Source: Archivesica marissinica (Eukaryota; Mollusca; Bivalvia; Venerida; Vesicomyidae). From it: a stretch of 64,000 nt of DNA. The position numbers and the translations under genes were made by a program. Below the pieces are notes generated by a model. It made no database searches, was not told the DNA's origin, and was given only the letters and a program-made list of their open reading frames with translations. Within the stretch, counting starts at the first letter, position 1. Each line of letters opens with the position of its first letter. The stretch lies in assembly GCA_014843695.1 (NCBI GenBank), contig CM026404.1:81823541-81887540 (forward strand), in the 5' to 3' direction. This document shows, piece after piece, positions 1-10,200 of this stretch.

Positions 1-320
1 TATATTTTTATTATTTTCAACGCAGGACAGGGTGTGTTCATATTTCTGTCATTTGTTTGCAACAAGAGGGTGCTACGTATGTACATTGAAAAGTTTGATT
101 GTCGAAGTGCTAGCAAGCAAATTACACAACAAATAGAGACAAATGAAACAGAACTGCATAGCGTAGACAGGTTGTCCTCTTCTCCACCATAGTATTACCT
201 TGTATGCATTCCGCTGTATAATATAGATATTCTTTATTACTGTTGTTTCCCTATTCCTACGTGTTTGCAATTACTATTACTTTTCAGCTATGTTCCTACA
301 ATCATACAGCTTGCTAACCG
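1..320. other. AT-rich sequence, nothing recognised
   Basis: No coding, tRNA-like or repeat signal that I can support is visible here. The short open frames are typical chance frames in AT-rich DNA. Confidence 0.5.
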
Positions 321-323
321 ATC

Positions 324-583
324 TAATGACCGATTAGCACAGTGGTTAGGGCGCTCGCTTCTCGCGAATGCAACCTGCGTTCGATCCTCGGAAAGCGAAG
401 TATGTGAGATGATACGGTGGTCGCCAGATGCCAGATCGGACAGGTGGGTTTTCTCCGGGGACTCCGGTTTCCACCCACACGGATGACCACATATATGCTT
501 TCATCCGCGCCAACGAGAGTGATTAATATAAGTTGTTAAAACTTGCTTCGCAATCGTTGTAAAATAAATAAAGTTTAAACTTT
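324..583 (+). mobile_element. SINE-C copy, near full length
   Basis: A tRNA-like head (A-box-like TAGCACAGTGG, B-box-like GTTCGATCC) is followed by a body containing GGTGGGTTTTCTCCGGGG and CTCCGGTTTCC. The 3' tail contains GAGAGTGATTAATATAAG and ends with AATAAATAAAGTTT. The same body and tail recur at 18258-18515 (minus), 28900-29090 and 47765-48005. This is a Pol III-type retroposon, not a gene. Confidence 0.85.
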
Positions 584-680
584 TTAATGTACTAATTCAA
601 GGGAAATTATCGCCATGTCACCTGGTAATATACTGATCGTTGAAAGAGCCATCATTGTGCTCTTTGTAAACATTTGAAAT

Positions 681-1350
681 AAGCATTATAGTATATATGT
701 TCTGCGCAGTGTTGGAATACGGACCATTCCAGAATCGCGCTGCGCGTTTTAGGAATTCCAATACTGTTGCGCAGTTTAAGAATTCTAAAAACGCGCAGGG
801 AAATTCTGCGCGATTCTGGAAACGTCCGTGCGCATTTTAGGAATCGGTACAAAGTTGGAATATTGGATTTTCACTAAAATATGATGCTATAAATAATAGT
901 CAAATAAATAAAATTAAAACAGAACATTAAATCAATTAGTTTATTCCATGCAAATAAGATAAATAGTTTTTTCTTGCCAATAATAAAATTGAAATTTATG
1001 TGATCTTTTCCACAAATGACATTGAAAGTCAACAAACATTTTAGAGCAAATTTATGCGGAATTGAAAATGTTTAATTTCATTTAATTTAATTCCGCATTC
1101 GCACTGAAATATTTGCCAATTTTCGACTCACTATAGAACTCACTATTCCAACATTGATCAAGACATTCCTAAAATTTGCAAGACCATTATACAAGTTTTA
1201 TCTGATGAAAATAACGCCTTCCATTAATTCCAGTATTGCGCATGGCGACTCTAGAATAGCGCAACAGTATTGGAATTCCTAAAACGCCCAGCGCGATTCC
1301 GGAATCGTCCGTATTCCCAAAATGCGCAGAACATATATTTATATGCCTTT
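681..1350. mobile_element. Foldback/MITE-like element with arms of about 90 bp
   Basis: The left arm (681-775) and right arm (about 1255-1350) are imperfect reverse complements. Both contain TATATGTTCTGCGCA, GGAATACGGAC, a GCG-rich block and GGAATTCCAATACTGTTGCGC, split over short mismatches. The arms enclose about 480 bp of AT-rich, non-coding sequence. This is the structure of a non-autonomous DNA element or foldback element. No transposase is present and the superfamily is not determined. Confidence 0.75.
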
Positions 1351-1629
1351 ATATCTTGGTATGCGTGGCAACGTATTCTGTTGAAAATTATTGACATCTG
1401 GAAGAAAGCCCATAGTGAATATATACATCTATTTAGCAGCTATTTAGATCATCATGTATGCATCAAAGGCAATGTATGTCGCATGACCTTTAATTGCCTA
1501 ATCTTAGTTGGTATGTATTTCAGACTCACTCAATTTAACCAGTATCATCTTCATCACCGACAATAGTGTGTTAATCATGGGACACGTGTTAGTTCCTTTA
1601 AACATATATTTATACGGATGTCGCCCAGT

Positions 1630-2040
1630 GCTCTATTCTGTGTCATCTGCAAATATATCACTCACTACAGAAATCACAGACATGGGTAGGTCATTTATGT
1701 AGATTACAAATAACATAGGTTCTAAGACAGACCTTTGTTGGACACCATAAGTTACAGCAATGCGTTCTGAATATATACCAGAAATGTGGGTTGGTTGGGT
1801 TCTGTGATGAGACAGGATGTAATCCAAGCTATTGTGGACTCATCTGATCTGTATAGCTCTAATTTACGTAAGAGAATAGAATCGTTAACGATGTCAATGG
1901 CTTTGGATAAATCGAGGACGTAAGATAATAGAATCGTTAACGATGTCAAAGGCGTTGGATAAATCGAGGACGTAAGATAATAGAATCGTTAACGATGTCA
2001 AAGGCGTTGGATAAATCGAGGAATATTGTACCAGTTGATG
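1630..2040 (-). pseudogene. LINE reverse-transcriptase fragment, degenerate
   Basis: Minus-strand frames carry reverse-transcriptase-like blocks in the right order. First comes a DLSKAIDIVNDSILL-like block, then a block resembling the QGSVLGPLLF motif (here RSVLEPMLFVIYINDLP), then FADDT, the catalytic aspartate pair. The blocks lie in different frames. A 52-53-bp segment is tandemly repeated three times (about 1877-2030) and breaks the 5' side. This is a dead non-LTR retrotransposon remnant. Confidence 0.8.
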
Positions 2041-2267
2041 ATTGTCAAAAGCAGTAATCCAGTCATCTAATATTGCGCCGGGTTAGGGAAGTTTGGCAAG
2101 AGTGGTTGACCCAGAATCCAGATTGACAGTTATATATAGTAAGTGATGTGTTTCAAAATACAGAAAATCACATTATTTTTGCTGAGTGTTTTTCACTTGT
2201 TTCCTCTGATGGTCGAGCATCTTTGATATTGATTCGTATTATTGAGCTGCTCATGTGCATAATATGT

Positions 2268-2350
2268 GCTTGGGGGCCGAGTAGTTACGGTCGTTGACTT
2301 CAAATCACTTGCCCCTCACCGATGTAGGTTCGAATCCCACTTGGGGTGTC
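2268..2350 (+). mobile_element. SINE-F tRNA-like head
   Basis: A tRNA-like segment has a D-arm resembling GCCGAGTAGTTA, an anticodon-arm region around TTGACTTCAAATC and a B box GGTTCGAATCCCAC. Folded as a cloverleaf, the anticodon loop would be CTTCAAA. It is more likely a SINE head than a functional tRNA, because a near copy lies at 2452-2545 and a related full element sits in reverse at 49795-50070. Confidence 0.6.
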
Positions 2351-2451
2351 GAATATTTATTGTGAGTAAGTAATTATAGTTGACGTAAGATCGGTGGTTC
2401 TACCCGGGTGCCAGTTCGTACCTGAAATACTGTTCACATCATAATATGTGT

Positions 2452-2545
2452 TTGAGGGCCTCCGTAGCCGAGTGGTTAAGGTCGTTGACTTCAAATCTCT
2501 TGCCATTCACCGTTGTTGTATGTTCAAATCCCACTCGGTGAGTCC
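2452..2545 (+). mobile_element. Second SINE-F tRNA-like head
   Basis: This repeats the pattern at 2268-2350: TAGCCGAGTGGTTAAGG, then GTTGACTTCAAATC, then a B box GTTCAAATCCCACTC with an inserted GTTGTAT just before it. The two heads are in the same orientation, about 185 bp apart. Confidence 0.6.
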
Positions 2546-2559
2546 AATTATTTCCTGAG

Positions 2560-2905
2560 AGGAAGTAATCCAGCTGGCTAACGGAATATCGGTGTATATA
2601 CCCACCCATATTCTACCCGTTTAATATGCCTGTGATCAGTTGTTTTAGCGAAGGGTCATTTTGTGTTATTACTTTCCAGTGAATGTTCTTGATTTCGGCC
2701 AGATCTCCTTTAATGTTGCATGTTTTCATTCTCATTTGAGCTTTTAATTGAGCAACCACGCTCCTCATTTCATATCATTATCGCTTACCTTTGCCGTTTT
2801 GCTTGTTGGTTGTTATTCATTATCGACACCAACACCATCATCATCAGCATCTGTATGGATTGCCTCAATCTGTCAAGAATATACGTGCAATAGGATAACA
2901 TAGGT
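2560..2905. other. Unassigned sequence
   Basis: No recognised feature is present. A short CACCAACACCATCATCATCAG stretch near 2827-2850 is simple-sequence-like. Confidence 0.4.
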
Positions 2906-2907
2906 GT

Positions 2908-3118
2908 GGCGTCCGTGGTCCAATGGTAGAGCGTCGGATTAGGAATCGAACGGTCCGGGTTCGATACTCAGTCAGGCCACGTATGTAGTGTCATTGAGCA
3001 AGGAACCTCACACACATTGCTTAGTACTGGTTAACCGCTATGGTCGGCTAAGCATGCCCAGGAAATAATGTCTAGGTCCCCGCAAGGGGTTTGACATTAA
3101 TGGTACATACAACGTAAT
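2908..3118 (+). mobile_element. SINE-D copy, full length
   Basis: The tRNA-derived head starts GGCGTCCGTGGTCCAATGG (A box) and has the B box GGGTTCGATACTC. The body has CACACACATTGCTTAGTAC, TGGTTAACCGCTATGGTCGG and a tail CCCCGCAAGGGGTTTGAC. Other copies are at 15135-15335 (-), 27160-27375 (-), 46755-46945 (+) and 48297-48498 (+). In the best-preserved copies the anticodon loop is TTTGGAA, which would read UGG (Pro-like). Confidence 0.85.
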
Positions 3119-3450
3119 AGTTAAAATCCGCCATCTCGTCGATATAACACAGAAACGGGAAATTATATGTTTGCAATGTAAATGAGGCTACGGGAGCATT
3201 CGTGTATATTCGGAAATGATCGTATATAATCGTGTCTGTTCGGTGATTTCCGATAGAATTCCGTTTGTATATTTAGCGATAGTATATTGTATAGAAGAGT
3301 TGTCGTTCTTCAAATATACACCCTAAATAATGAGGGTGTAAGTAGATGGCGCAATGATCGGAAAGCAAGCTTCCACAGTGGAGGTGTCGAATTAGTTCAT
3401 GTATGAAAGCTATCCAGCTGGCTTGCAAGGTCGGTGGTTCTACTTAGCTA
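3119..3450. other. Unassigned sequence
   Basis: No coding or repeat structure is recognised apart from loosely similar TTCGG-containing words near 3210-3265. Confidence 0.4.
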
Positions 3451-3451
3451 C

Positions 3452-4766
3452 TGCTACAGTCAAACCTGTGTTAATGGTCACCTCTATTAAGCAGCCAACC
3501 TGTATTAATACAGTCAAACCTGTGTTAATGGTCACCTCTATTAAGCAGCCAACCTGTATTAATACAGTCAAACCTGTGTTAATGGTCACCTCTATTAATC
3601 AGCCAACCTGTATTAATACAGTCAAACCTGTGTTAATGGTCACCTATTAATCAGCCAACCTGTATTAATACAGTCAAACCTGTGTTAATGGTTACCTCTA
3701 TTAAGCAGCCAACCTGTATTAATACAGTCAAACCTGTGTTAATGGTCACCTCTATTAATCAGCCAACCTGTATTAATACAGTCAAACCTGTGTTAATGGT
3801 CACCTCTATTAATCAGCCAACCTGTATTAATACAGTGAAACCTGTGTTAATGGTCACCTCTATTAAGCAGCCATCCTGTATTAATACAGTCAAACCTGTG
3901 TTAGTGGTCACCTCTATTAAGCAGCCATCCTGTATTAATACAGTCAAACCTGTGTTAATGGTCACCTCTATTAAGCAGCCATCCTGTATTAATACAGTCA
4001 AACCTGTGTTAATGGTCACCTCTATTAAGCAGCCAACCTGTATTAATACAGTCAAACCTGTGTTAATGGTCACCTCTATTAAGCAGCCATCCTGTATTAA
4101 TACAGTCAAACCTGTGTTAGTGGTCACCTCTATTAAGCAGCCATCCTGTATTAATACAGTCAAACCTGTGTTAATGGTTACCTATATTAAGCAGCCAACC
4201 TGTATTAATACAGTCAAACCTGTGTTAATGGTCACCTCTATTAAGCAGCCAACCTGTATTAATACAGTCAAACCTGTGTTAATGGTCACCTCTATTAATC
4301 AGCCAACCTGTATTAATACAGTCAAACCTGTGTTAGTGTTCACCTCTATTAAGCAGCCATCCTGTATTAATACAGTCAAACCTGTGTTAATGGTCACCTC
4401 TATTAAGCAGCCAACTTGTATTAATACAGTCAAACCTGTGTTAGTGGTCACCTCTATTAAGCAGCCATCATGTATTAATACAGTCAAACCTGTATTAGTG
4501 GTCACCTCTATGAAGCAGCCAACCTGTATTAATACAGTCAAACCTGTGTTAGTGGTCACCTCTATTAAGCAGCCATCCTGTATTAATACAGTCAAACCTG
4601 TGTTAATGGTCACCTCTATTAAGCAGCCACCCTGCATTAAGCAGCCATTTTTCAGGTTCCCAATATGTTACTTTATTATACATTTAACCTCTATTAAGCA
4701 GCCACCTGTGCTAAGCAGCCACTTTCGGTGATTCCCTTGGCTGGCTGCTTAAGACAGCTTTGACTA
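3452..4766 (+). mobile_element. MITE-X element, expanded by an internal 54-bp array
   Basis: The left end reads ACAGTCAAACCTGTGTTAA and the right end reads GGCTGCTTAAGACAGC then TTTGACT, an imperfect terminal inverted repeat. The right flank of the array (about 4633-4766) matches the right flank of the array at 57870-59076. Compact versions without a large array lie in reverse at 49085-49245 and 54748-54893. The element is non-coding. A 349-codon open frame across it is only the array read in frame, since 54 is divisible by 3. Confidence 0.75.
3455..4632. repeat. 54-bp minisatellite, about 22 copies
   Basis: The unit is 54 bp, containing CAGTCAAACCTGTGTTAATG, GTCACCTCTATTAAGCAGCC and AACCTGTATTAATA. 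Diagnostic variants (AAGCAG/AATCAG, CCAACC/CCATCC, TTAATG/TTAGTG) are shuffled along the array. One unit near 3640 lacks 3 bp. The unit is built from the MITE-X terminus. Confidence 0.95.
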
Positions 4767-4842
4767 TATTACACATACGAAAAGTGTGCATGTATTAAAG
4801 ATGCGCTACAGTCGTCCAACATGCGTGCGTGCTTGCCGTGAG

Positions 4843-4975
4843 TGCGTGCGTGTTACGTTTATTTATCGTCGCAACCATTTGAGCGACGCCTCCTGAAGAG
4901 ATTAGTCATTTTAAAGAATGGAGAATATTGCAACGATACAGACAGATACCCATTCCACCGACACGAGACCTCGTC
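4843..4975 (-). mobile_element. SINE-A copy, truncated
   Basis: This has the minus-strand SINE-A 3' tail (TTTATTTATCGTCGCAACC in plus orientation) and part of the central domain, ending near CACGAGACCTCG. The tRNA head is missing. Confidence 0.8.
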
Positions 4976-5460
4976 CGAAATACTATATTAGTCATTTTAG
5001 TAAGGCATATCTGGAAATCCCTGGATTACTATTTCAGCAGGGCAACCACTGATCCGTTACAAGGAATACGAAGATTAAAACTTGAATTTATAATCGTCTT
5101 TGGTCAAAAACTGAATCGATAATCTGGTGTTTATTAATTTGTATTTAGGCTGTAGTCATGACTACAGTCTAGCCATGCATAGATGTGTATATCTCTGTGA
5201 AAGGTCTCATAATTATATTTGTTTAGTTTAAACTAGAGTATTCACATTTTATGAATACCATTTGTTCGTGAATCATGTAAGTTGGATTGAAATTTGAATT
5301 ATATATGTTTATCGATGTTTATCGACACTCATACCATGCAGTGTATGCCAGTAGCGAATTATATAGTCGCTTTAAAGACATGATCGAAATGGAGGGTGTG
5401 TTTTACAATAGTTAGCACACGAAAACTGAGAATATTCAAGCATTTCATTATCTGTCAACA
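4976..5460. other. Unassigned sequence with a short perfect hairpin
   Basis: The only structure I see is the palindrome CTGTAGTCATGACTACAG near 5150-5168. No coding signal is supported. Confidence 0.4.
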
Positions 5461-5462
5461 TT

Positions 5463-5585
5463 ACGACATGAGACCTCGGTTTAAAGTCCAATCTGAATGG
5501 CTGTTAGTAGTATTAGTCAGACGGTGGATTGAACCTGCTATCACTGGATTGACAGTTCAACACCGGACTACTGGCCTATCTGTGT
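5463..5585 (-). mobile_element. SINE-A head and central fragment
   Basis: In plus orientation this reads ATGAGACCTCGGTTTAAAGT, then the reverse complement of a degraded SINE-A tRNA head (GTCAGACGGTGGATTGAACC). The 3' tail is absent. It sits just upstream of a complete plus-strand SINE-A. Confidence 0.75.
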
Positions 5586-5605
5586 ATATCAAGTGTGGCA
5601 TGCAT

Positions 5606-5896
5606 CATACAGACGGATCTGTAGTCCAGTTGTAACACGCTGGACTTGTAATCCAGGGATCGCAGGTTCGATCCCCCGTCTGACCCTAATAAAATTAACA
5701 GTCTTTCAGATGGGACGTTAAACCGAGGTCTCGTGTCGGTGCTTTACACCGTGCACGTAAAAGAACCAGAGGAGACTCTGGAATGGGTCTCTGTCTGTAT
5801 CATTGCACTAGCCTCCAAAATCTAAAATGACTAATCTCTTCAGGAGGCGTAGCTCATATGGACAACCGGTAGCGACGATAAATAAACGTAAAACAC
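5606..5896 (+). mobile_element. SINE-A, complete reference copy
   Basis: The tRNA-like head has an A-box-like TAGTCCAGTTG, anticodon stem CTGGA/TCCAG with loop CTTGTAA (UGU, Thr-like) and B box GGTTCGATCCC. The central domain contains GATGGGACGTTAAACCGAGG, TCTCGTGTCGGTGCTTTACA and GAACCAGAGGAGACTCTGGA. The 3' tail has ACCGGTAGCGACGATAAATA and AACGTAAAACACAC. About a dozen full or partial copies occur in the window. I cannot assign the central domain to a named SINE superfamily without alignment. Confidence 0.9.
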
Positions 5897-5907
5897 ACAC
5901 GCATGCA

Positions 5908-5968
5908 TCATAGACGGGTCAGTAGTCCAGCAGTGATTAACACATTGGACTGCGACCCCAGAGATTAA
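5908..5968 (+). mobile_element. SINE-A tRNA head fragment
   Basis: CAGTAGTCCAGCAGTGATTA followed by ACACATTGGACTGCGACC resembles the SINE-A head. It directly follows the tail of the complete copy. No body is attached. Confidence 0.5.
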
Positions 5969-6051
5969 ATTAAGTAAATATATTGGTTTGGAGCAGATCC
6001 GCGGCCCAGTGGTAATATTAGGGTCCAACTCTCCTTTACACTATCCTTTTT

Positions 6052-6300
6052 TTCTTTTTACGTTTATTTATTGTCGCTACCGGTTGCCCATATGAGCGGC
6101 GGGTAGTTTACCTAACAACAAATTTCATGGGCAGGCTCCAGCGGTTAACCAGTACTTGGTGCACCGACCTCCATAAGAAACTGCCATCTTTTTTAATCAT
6201 ATAATTCATATATAAAGACGGCTCGAACCAGTGACCAACAGTGATGATATGTTACAGTGGTCCACAAATCATCGACCTTAACCACTCGAACACGCAGGCG
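6052..6300 (-). mobile_element. Chimeric SINE: SINE-E body and tRNA head with a SINE-A 3' tail
   Basis: Reading plus to minus, the SINE-A tail (ACGTTTATTTATTGTCGC, GGTTGCCCATATGAGC) joins directly to the SINE-E body (GGCGGGTAGTTTAC, GGCAGGCTCCAGCGGTTAAC, AAGAAACTGCCA). It ends in a reverse-oriented tRNA-like head (CTTAACCACTCGAACACGC). In the SINE-E copies at 37117 and 47562 the same body is joined instead to a GGGTTTTACGCCTGCATC tail. Confidence 0.7.
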
Positions 6301-6339
6301 GACTACTAGTATGACAAATAGCATAGTAAATCGTATGAG

Positions 6340-6712
6340 ATCTCAAATAGAAGTTTCTGTCAGTGCTTTACATCATACACATAAAATAACCTGAGACGCC
6401 CCTGGAATGGGGTTCTGTGTATACAAATTTATTTTAGCTCGATTGCGAAACAAGTTCTTACAACTTATATTAATCACTCTCGAGACCTCATTCCTGATGG
6501 AATCCATCGCCACGAGGGAGGGAGAAGAGGCAACGTGGAATTTAATTGCCTTGCCTAAGGGCACAATCGTAACGGCTCCAGCGGGTTCTGTCTGTACCAA
6601 TGCACAATTCGCAAATATTTAAAATGTGTACGTAATCTCTTCAATGGGTGTAGCTCGTGTGGTCATCAGGCAGTAACATTAAGTACGTGCAAATGCAAAA
6701 CACACGCGCGCG
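6340..6712 (+). mobile_element. SINE-A interrupted by a nested SINE-B
   Basis: A SINE-A central domain (CAGTGCTTTACATCATACAC) and tail (GTAATCTCTTCAATGGG, GCAAATGCAAAACACAC) are split by a reverse SINE-B. The duplicated GGGTTCTGT at 6410-6418 and 6583-6591 flanks the insert, as expected for a target-site duplication. Confidence 0.8.
6419..6582 (-). mobile_element. SINE-B copy nested in SINE-A
   Basis: The reverse SINE-B tail TTTATTTTAGCTCGATTGCG is followed by the body blocks TTAATCACTCTCGAGACCTC and GGAATCCATCGCCACGAGGG. The copy stops before the tRNA head (5' truncated). It is bounded by the 9-bp direct repeat GGGTTCTGT. Confidence 0.8.
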
Positions 6713-7185
6713 CGCGTTTATATGAGTATTCCAGGTATGTGAATTGTATGTGAATTGTATGTGCAATGTATTTTAGAGAAGAATCTTTCAATGGCAATGG
6801 TGAGATATTCAAAAGTTGACACGTTTGTATCCGCTTAGTAAGATCACTATAGCGAAGAATTGAACGTGCAAAACTCATTCTTAACATATCTTATTCACAT
6901 TGCAAGTATAAAAAACTGCACACTCGCATACAGTACAATATCGCCTTTCTAAACAGGAATATATCTTTAACAGTATACTAGGCCTAGAGTAGGCCTACAT
7001 TCGTATGACCCCCATATATATACAGATCAATCTGCACTAACACAGACGCCCCGATATTAAACCATTCGTTACACCCCATATATCAATACTTAGTTACCGG
7101 CCCTCACTGCGTTACTTGTATACACCTTTAGCTAAATGTAGTTGAGATTGTGGTATCTCATTACTAACTTAATATTTATACAATC
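6713..7185. other. Region upstream of the ELOVL start codon
   Basis: There is no recognised repeat beyond a short CGCGCG run at about 6704. Any promoter or 5' UTR of the elongase should lie here or further upstream. I see no convincing TATA, initiator or splice acceptor that would fix the transcript start. Confidence 0.3.
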
Positions 7186-7243
7186 ATGACGGAAATAGTA
7201 TCACGTGTAAAGGAATTCCATGGCTATCTGTGTACTGACATAG
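7186..7243 (+). CDS. ELOVL coding exon 1 (N-terminus)
   Basis: This encodes 19 residues ([19 protein letters not shown]) plus one base, then donor G|GTAAGAA. The split codon G+AT gives the conserved Asp of DPRVKDW in exon 2. The ATG has A at -3. I chose this exon because the phase fits, the donor is strong and the length matches the short N-terminal tail of ELOVL7. It is inferred without transcript data. Confidence 0.8.
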
Positions 7244-10200
7244 GTAAGAATGTATACATATACATGCTTTAATTAGAATACACCTTGATGTTGTATCAAT
7301 ACTGGAGAATATAATCCACTGAAGGCTGACTTGTATATTTTGAAAATGAAAATATCAATAATGTGTATGTATAGTGTGTGTGTTTACGTTTATTTATCAT
7401 CGCTACCGGTTACCCATATGAGCGTCATCCTGAAGAGATTAGTCATTTTAGATTGTTGGAGGATAGTGCAATGATACAGACAGATACCCATTCCAGAGTC
7501 TCCTCTGGCTCTTTTACGTGCAGGGTGTAAAGCACCGACACGAGATCTCGGTTTAACGTCCCATCTTCTTGTCGTTCGCGAATCACATGGACAAGCCGGC
7601 AGCACCACCTGAAAGACTGTTATTCCCAGTCCATTGTGTTAACCACTGGACTACAGATCCGTCTGCGTGTAATTCATACATGTTATTGTTTATATTAATA
7701 TAATATCCCTACTCCTTTTTTTGTAGCCTTCATTATATAGGTAACCTTGTTTATTTCCTTTTTTTTTATTAACAATAATACATACAATTTTAACAAATTG
7801 TTCACGTGAACATGAAGTATATAACAAATATGTCCTTGATATCTTAAAATGGAAGCAAGATAACAATACTTATCATCTGTTCAAAGTTATATACTCAACA
7901 TTTTAACTGACTTTAATCGGAGCATGAAATTAAAATCATGTGGTGTGACATATTAGACCCTAGTGGCTGTTATCAGACTAAGACGATGTGTGTATATAAA
8001 TAGTCTTTATTTATGTCGCATTGATCAAGCCGGTCGATCTCCTCACGACGTGCACGTCGTGACCGGTGCACATCCCGCAGCAGCAGCGTAGGATTCTGGG
8101 ATCTTCTGGTCGTCGATCTTGTGAAGGGGGAGGCTCGCCAGCATGTGGCTCCACGGCTACAGCACATCAGGACAGATCCGCCAGCTCTTCTAGATAGTGG
8201 TAATAGTAGCACTATATCTTCGCCGGCTCGTTTCGACACTTTCTCTTCATTCTTCTACTTCTCCGGCGGATAGACGAGACGGCGGACCTGAGGGAGCGGC
8301 AACAGTCGTGGCATCCACGCTCCCCTGAGTGACAATCGACGACCAGATGTCTAACTGTCAGATCCGTATAAATGCTGCTGCGGGGTGACCAACAGTGAGG
8401 AGGGTGGCCCTACAGAGGACCCATTAGAAAGAGAAACCAGGACTTGTCACCCTGAAGAACGAGGATACCTTCACAGCTTCGTCAACATAAACAATTTAGA
8501 GAGAAATCAACATAAACAAATTAGAAAGTACAGTCGCCCAAATGCATTTATGCGGTGGCGACTTTAAATAAAACTACATCGTTCGTTCGCATTGATCAAT
8601 GTACAGTCATATAACATAAATAAACATAAAACACAGACGCACGCACGCACGCAGACACACACACGCGCATACTAGAGGACATAGAAAACGCACACCTACA
8701 TTATATACTAGAGGACATAGAAAACGCACACCTACATTATATACTAGAGGACATAGAAAACGCACACCTACATTATATACTAGAGGACATAGAAAACGCC
8801 ACCTACATTATATACTAGAGGACATAGAAAACGCACACCTACATTATATACTAGAGGACATAGAAAACGCACACCTACATTATATACTAGAGGACATAGA
8901 AAACGCACACCTACATTATATACTAGAGGACATAGAAAACGCACACCTACATTGTATACTAGAGGACATAGAAAACGCACACCTACAGTATATGCTTATT
9001 ATTACATGAAAACGAAATACGAAGGATTCCATCAAAGATATGTCACATCTTTATTACAAAACACAAAATGAACAACTAAAAATATTCCAAAATGTTTAAA
9101 ACTATGTATTTATATAGTTATTGTTATTCATGTAAAAACACACTTATCCGAAGTGTGCGTTTTCTATGTCCTCTAGTATATAAAAGTGCATTGCCACTCA
9201 TATCTGAGACACTAGATACAATAAAATCTAAGAAATACTAAATGCATTAATACAATGCGAGTGCATCAGACAATTCATAATTCTGGTCGTGTGTTTTACG
9301 TTTATTTATCGTCGCTACCGGTTGCCCATATGAGCGACGCATCCTGAAGAGATTAGTCATTTTGTAGGATAGTGCAACGATACAGACATAGATCCATTCC
9401 AGAGTCTCTTCTGGTTCTTTTACGTGCACGGTGTAAAGCACCGACACGATACCTCGGTTTAAAGTCCCACCGGAAAGACTGTTAATTTCATTAGGGTCAG
9501 ACGGGGGATCGAACCTGCGATCCGTGGATTACCAGTCCAGCGTGTTACCACTAGACTACAAATCTGTCTGAAAACTGTTGGTCCTTCTCCTACACCATAT
9601 TCAGGCTTGTAACCTGGAAACTTGCTGGTGAACGTTCATGCATATAGTTCACAATCTCCGTCAAACATCAATGGAACGTATTTAGAGTACATTTAAAGGC
9701 ACACCGAACCTACTTTACTTTCAAATCTCACAACAGTCAAAAGCATGCATAAGCACACTTCATGCACTGTTACTTCGTTGTTTATGATTCATTTAACTTG
9801 ATAATCCACAATTTAATGATTGGTTCCACAAAACCATTTATATAAATTTAAGTATAGGATATAAGCCGAAAACGATCCAATATTTAAAGTATTGGACTGT
9901 GTGAGGCGCGTGGCGGCAAAGGCAGTACCACTAGTTTACACATTGGATCAGTTTGAGGCTTATGATTGGTCGCCTCTCAATAATGAGTCAATAGATATAG
10001 CCACATAATTCTTTAGAGGAACATTGTTAGGACTTGCAAAATTGTGTATTCCAACTAAATTAGTACAAATTCACCCCAATGACAAACCTTGGTATAATTC
10101 GCTCATCCGAAAAGTATCTCGCCAACGTGATCGTTTAAAACGAATAGCTACTCAATTTGGAAACAGTTCGCACAGTCATTCACTTTTCGTAAATACTCGT

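Noticed and set aside
2908..2985. Functional tRNA genes at SINE heads (also 5606, 13736, 31345 and 48297)
   Set aside because: A and B boxes are present but anticodon and acceptor stems do not pair well. Each head is attached to a recurrent body and tail, so they are SINEs.
3682..4731. 349-codon frame with 18-residue repeats (KPVLMVTSIKQPTCINTV)
   Set aside because: The 54-bp DNA repeat is in frame by length. Variants include non-coding-type indels, and both ends are MITE termini, not gene features.
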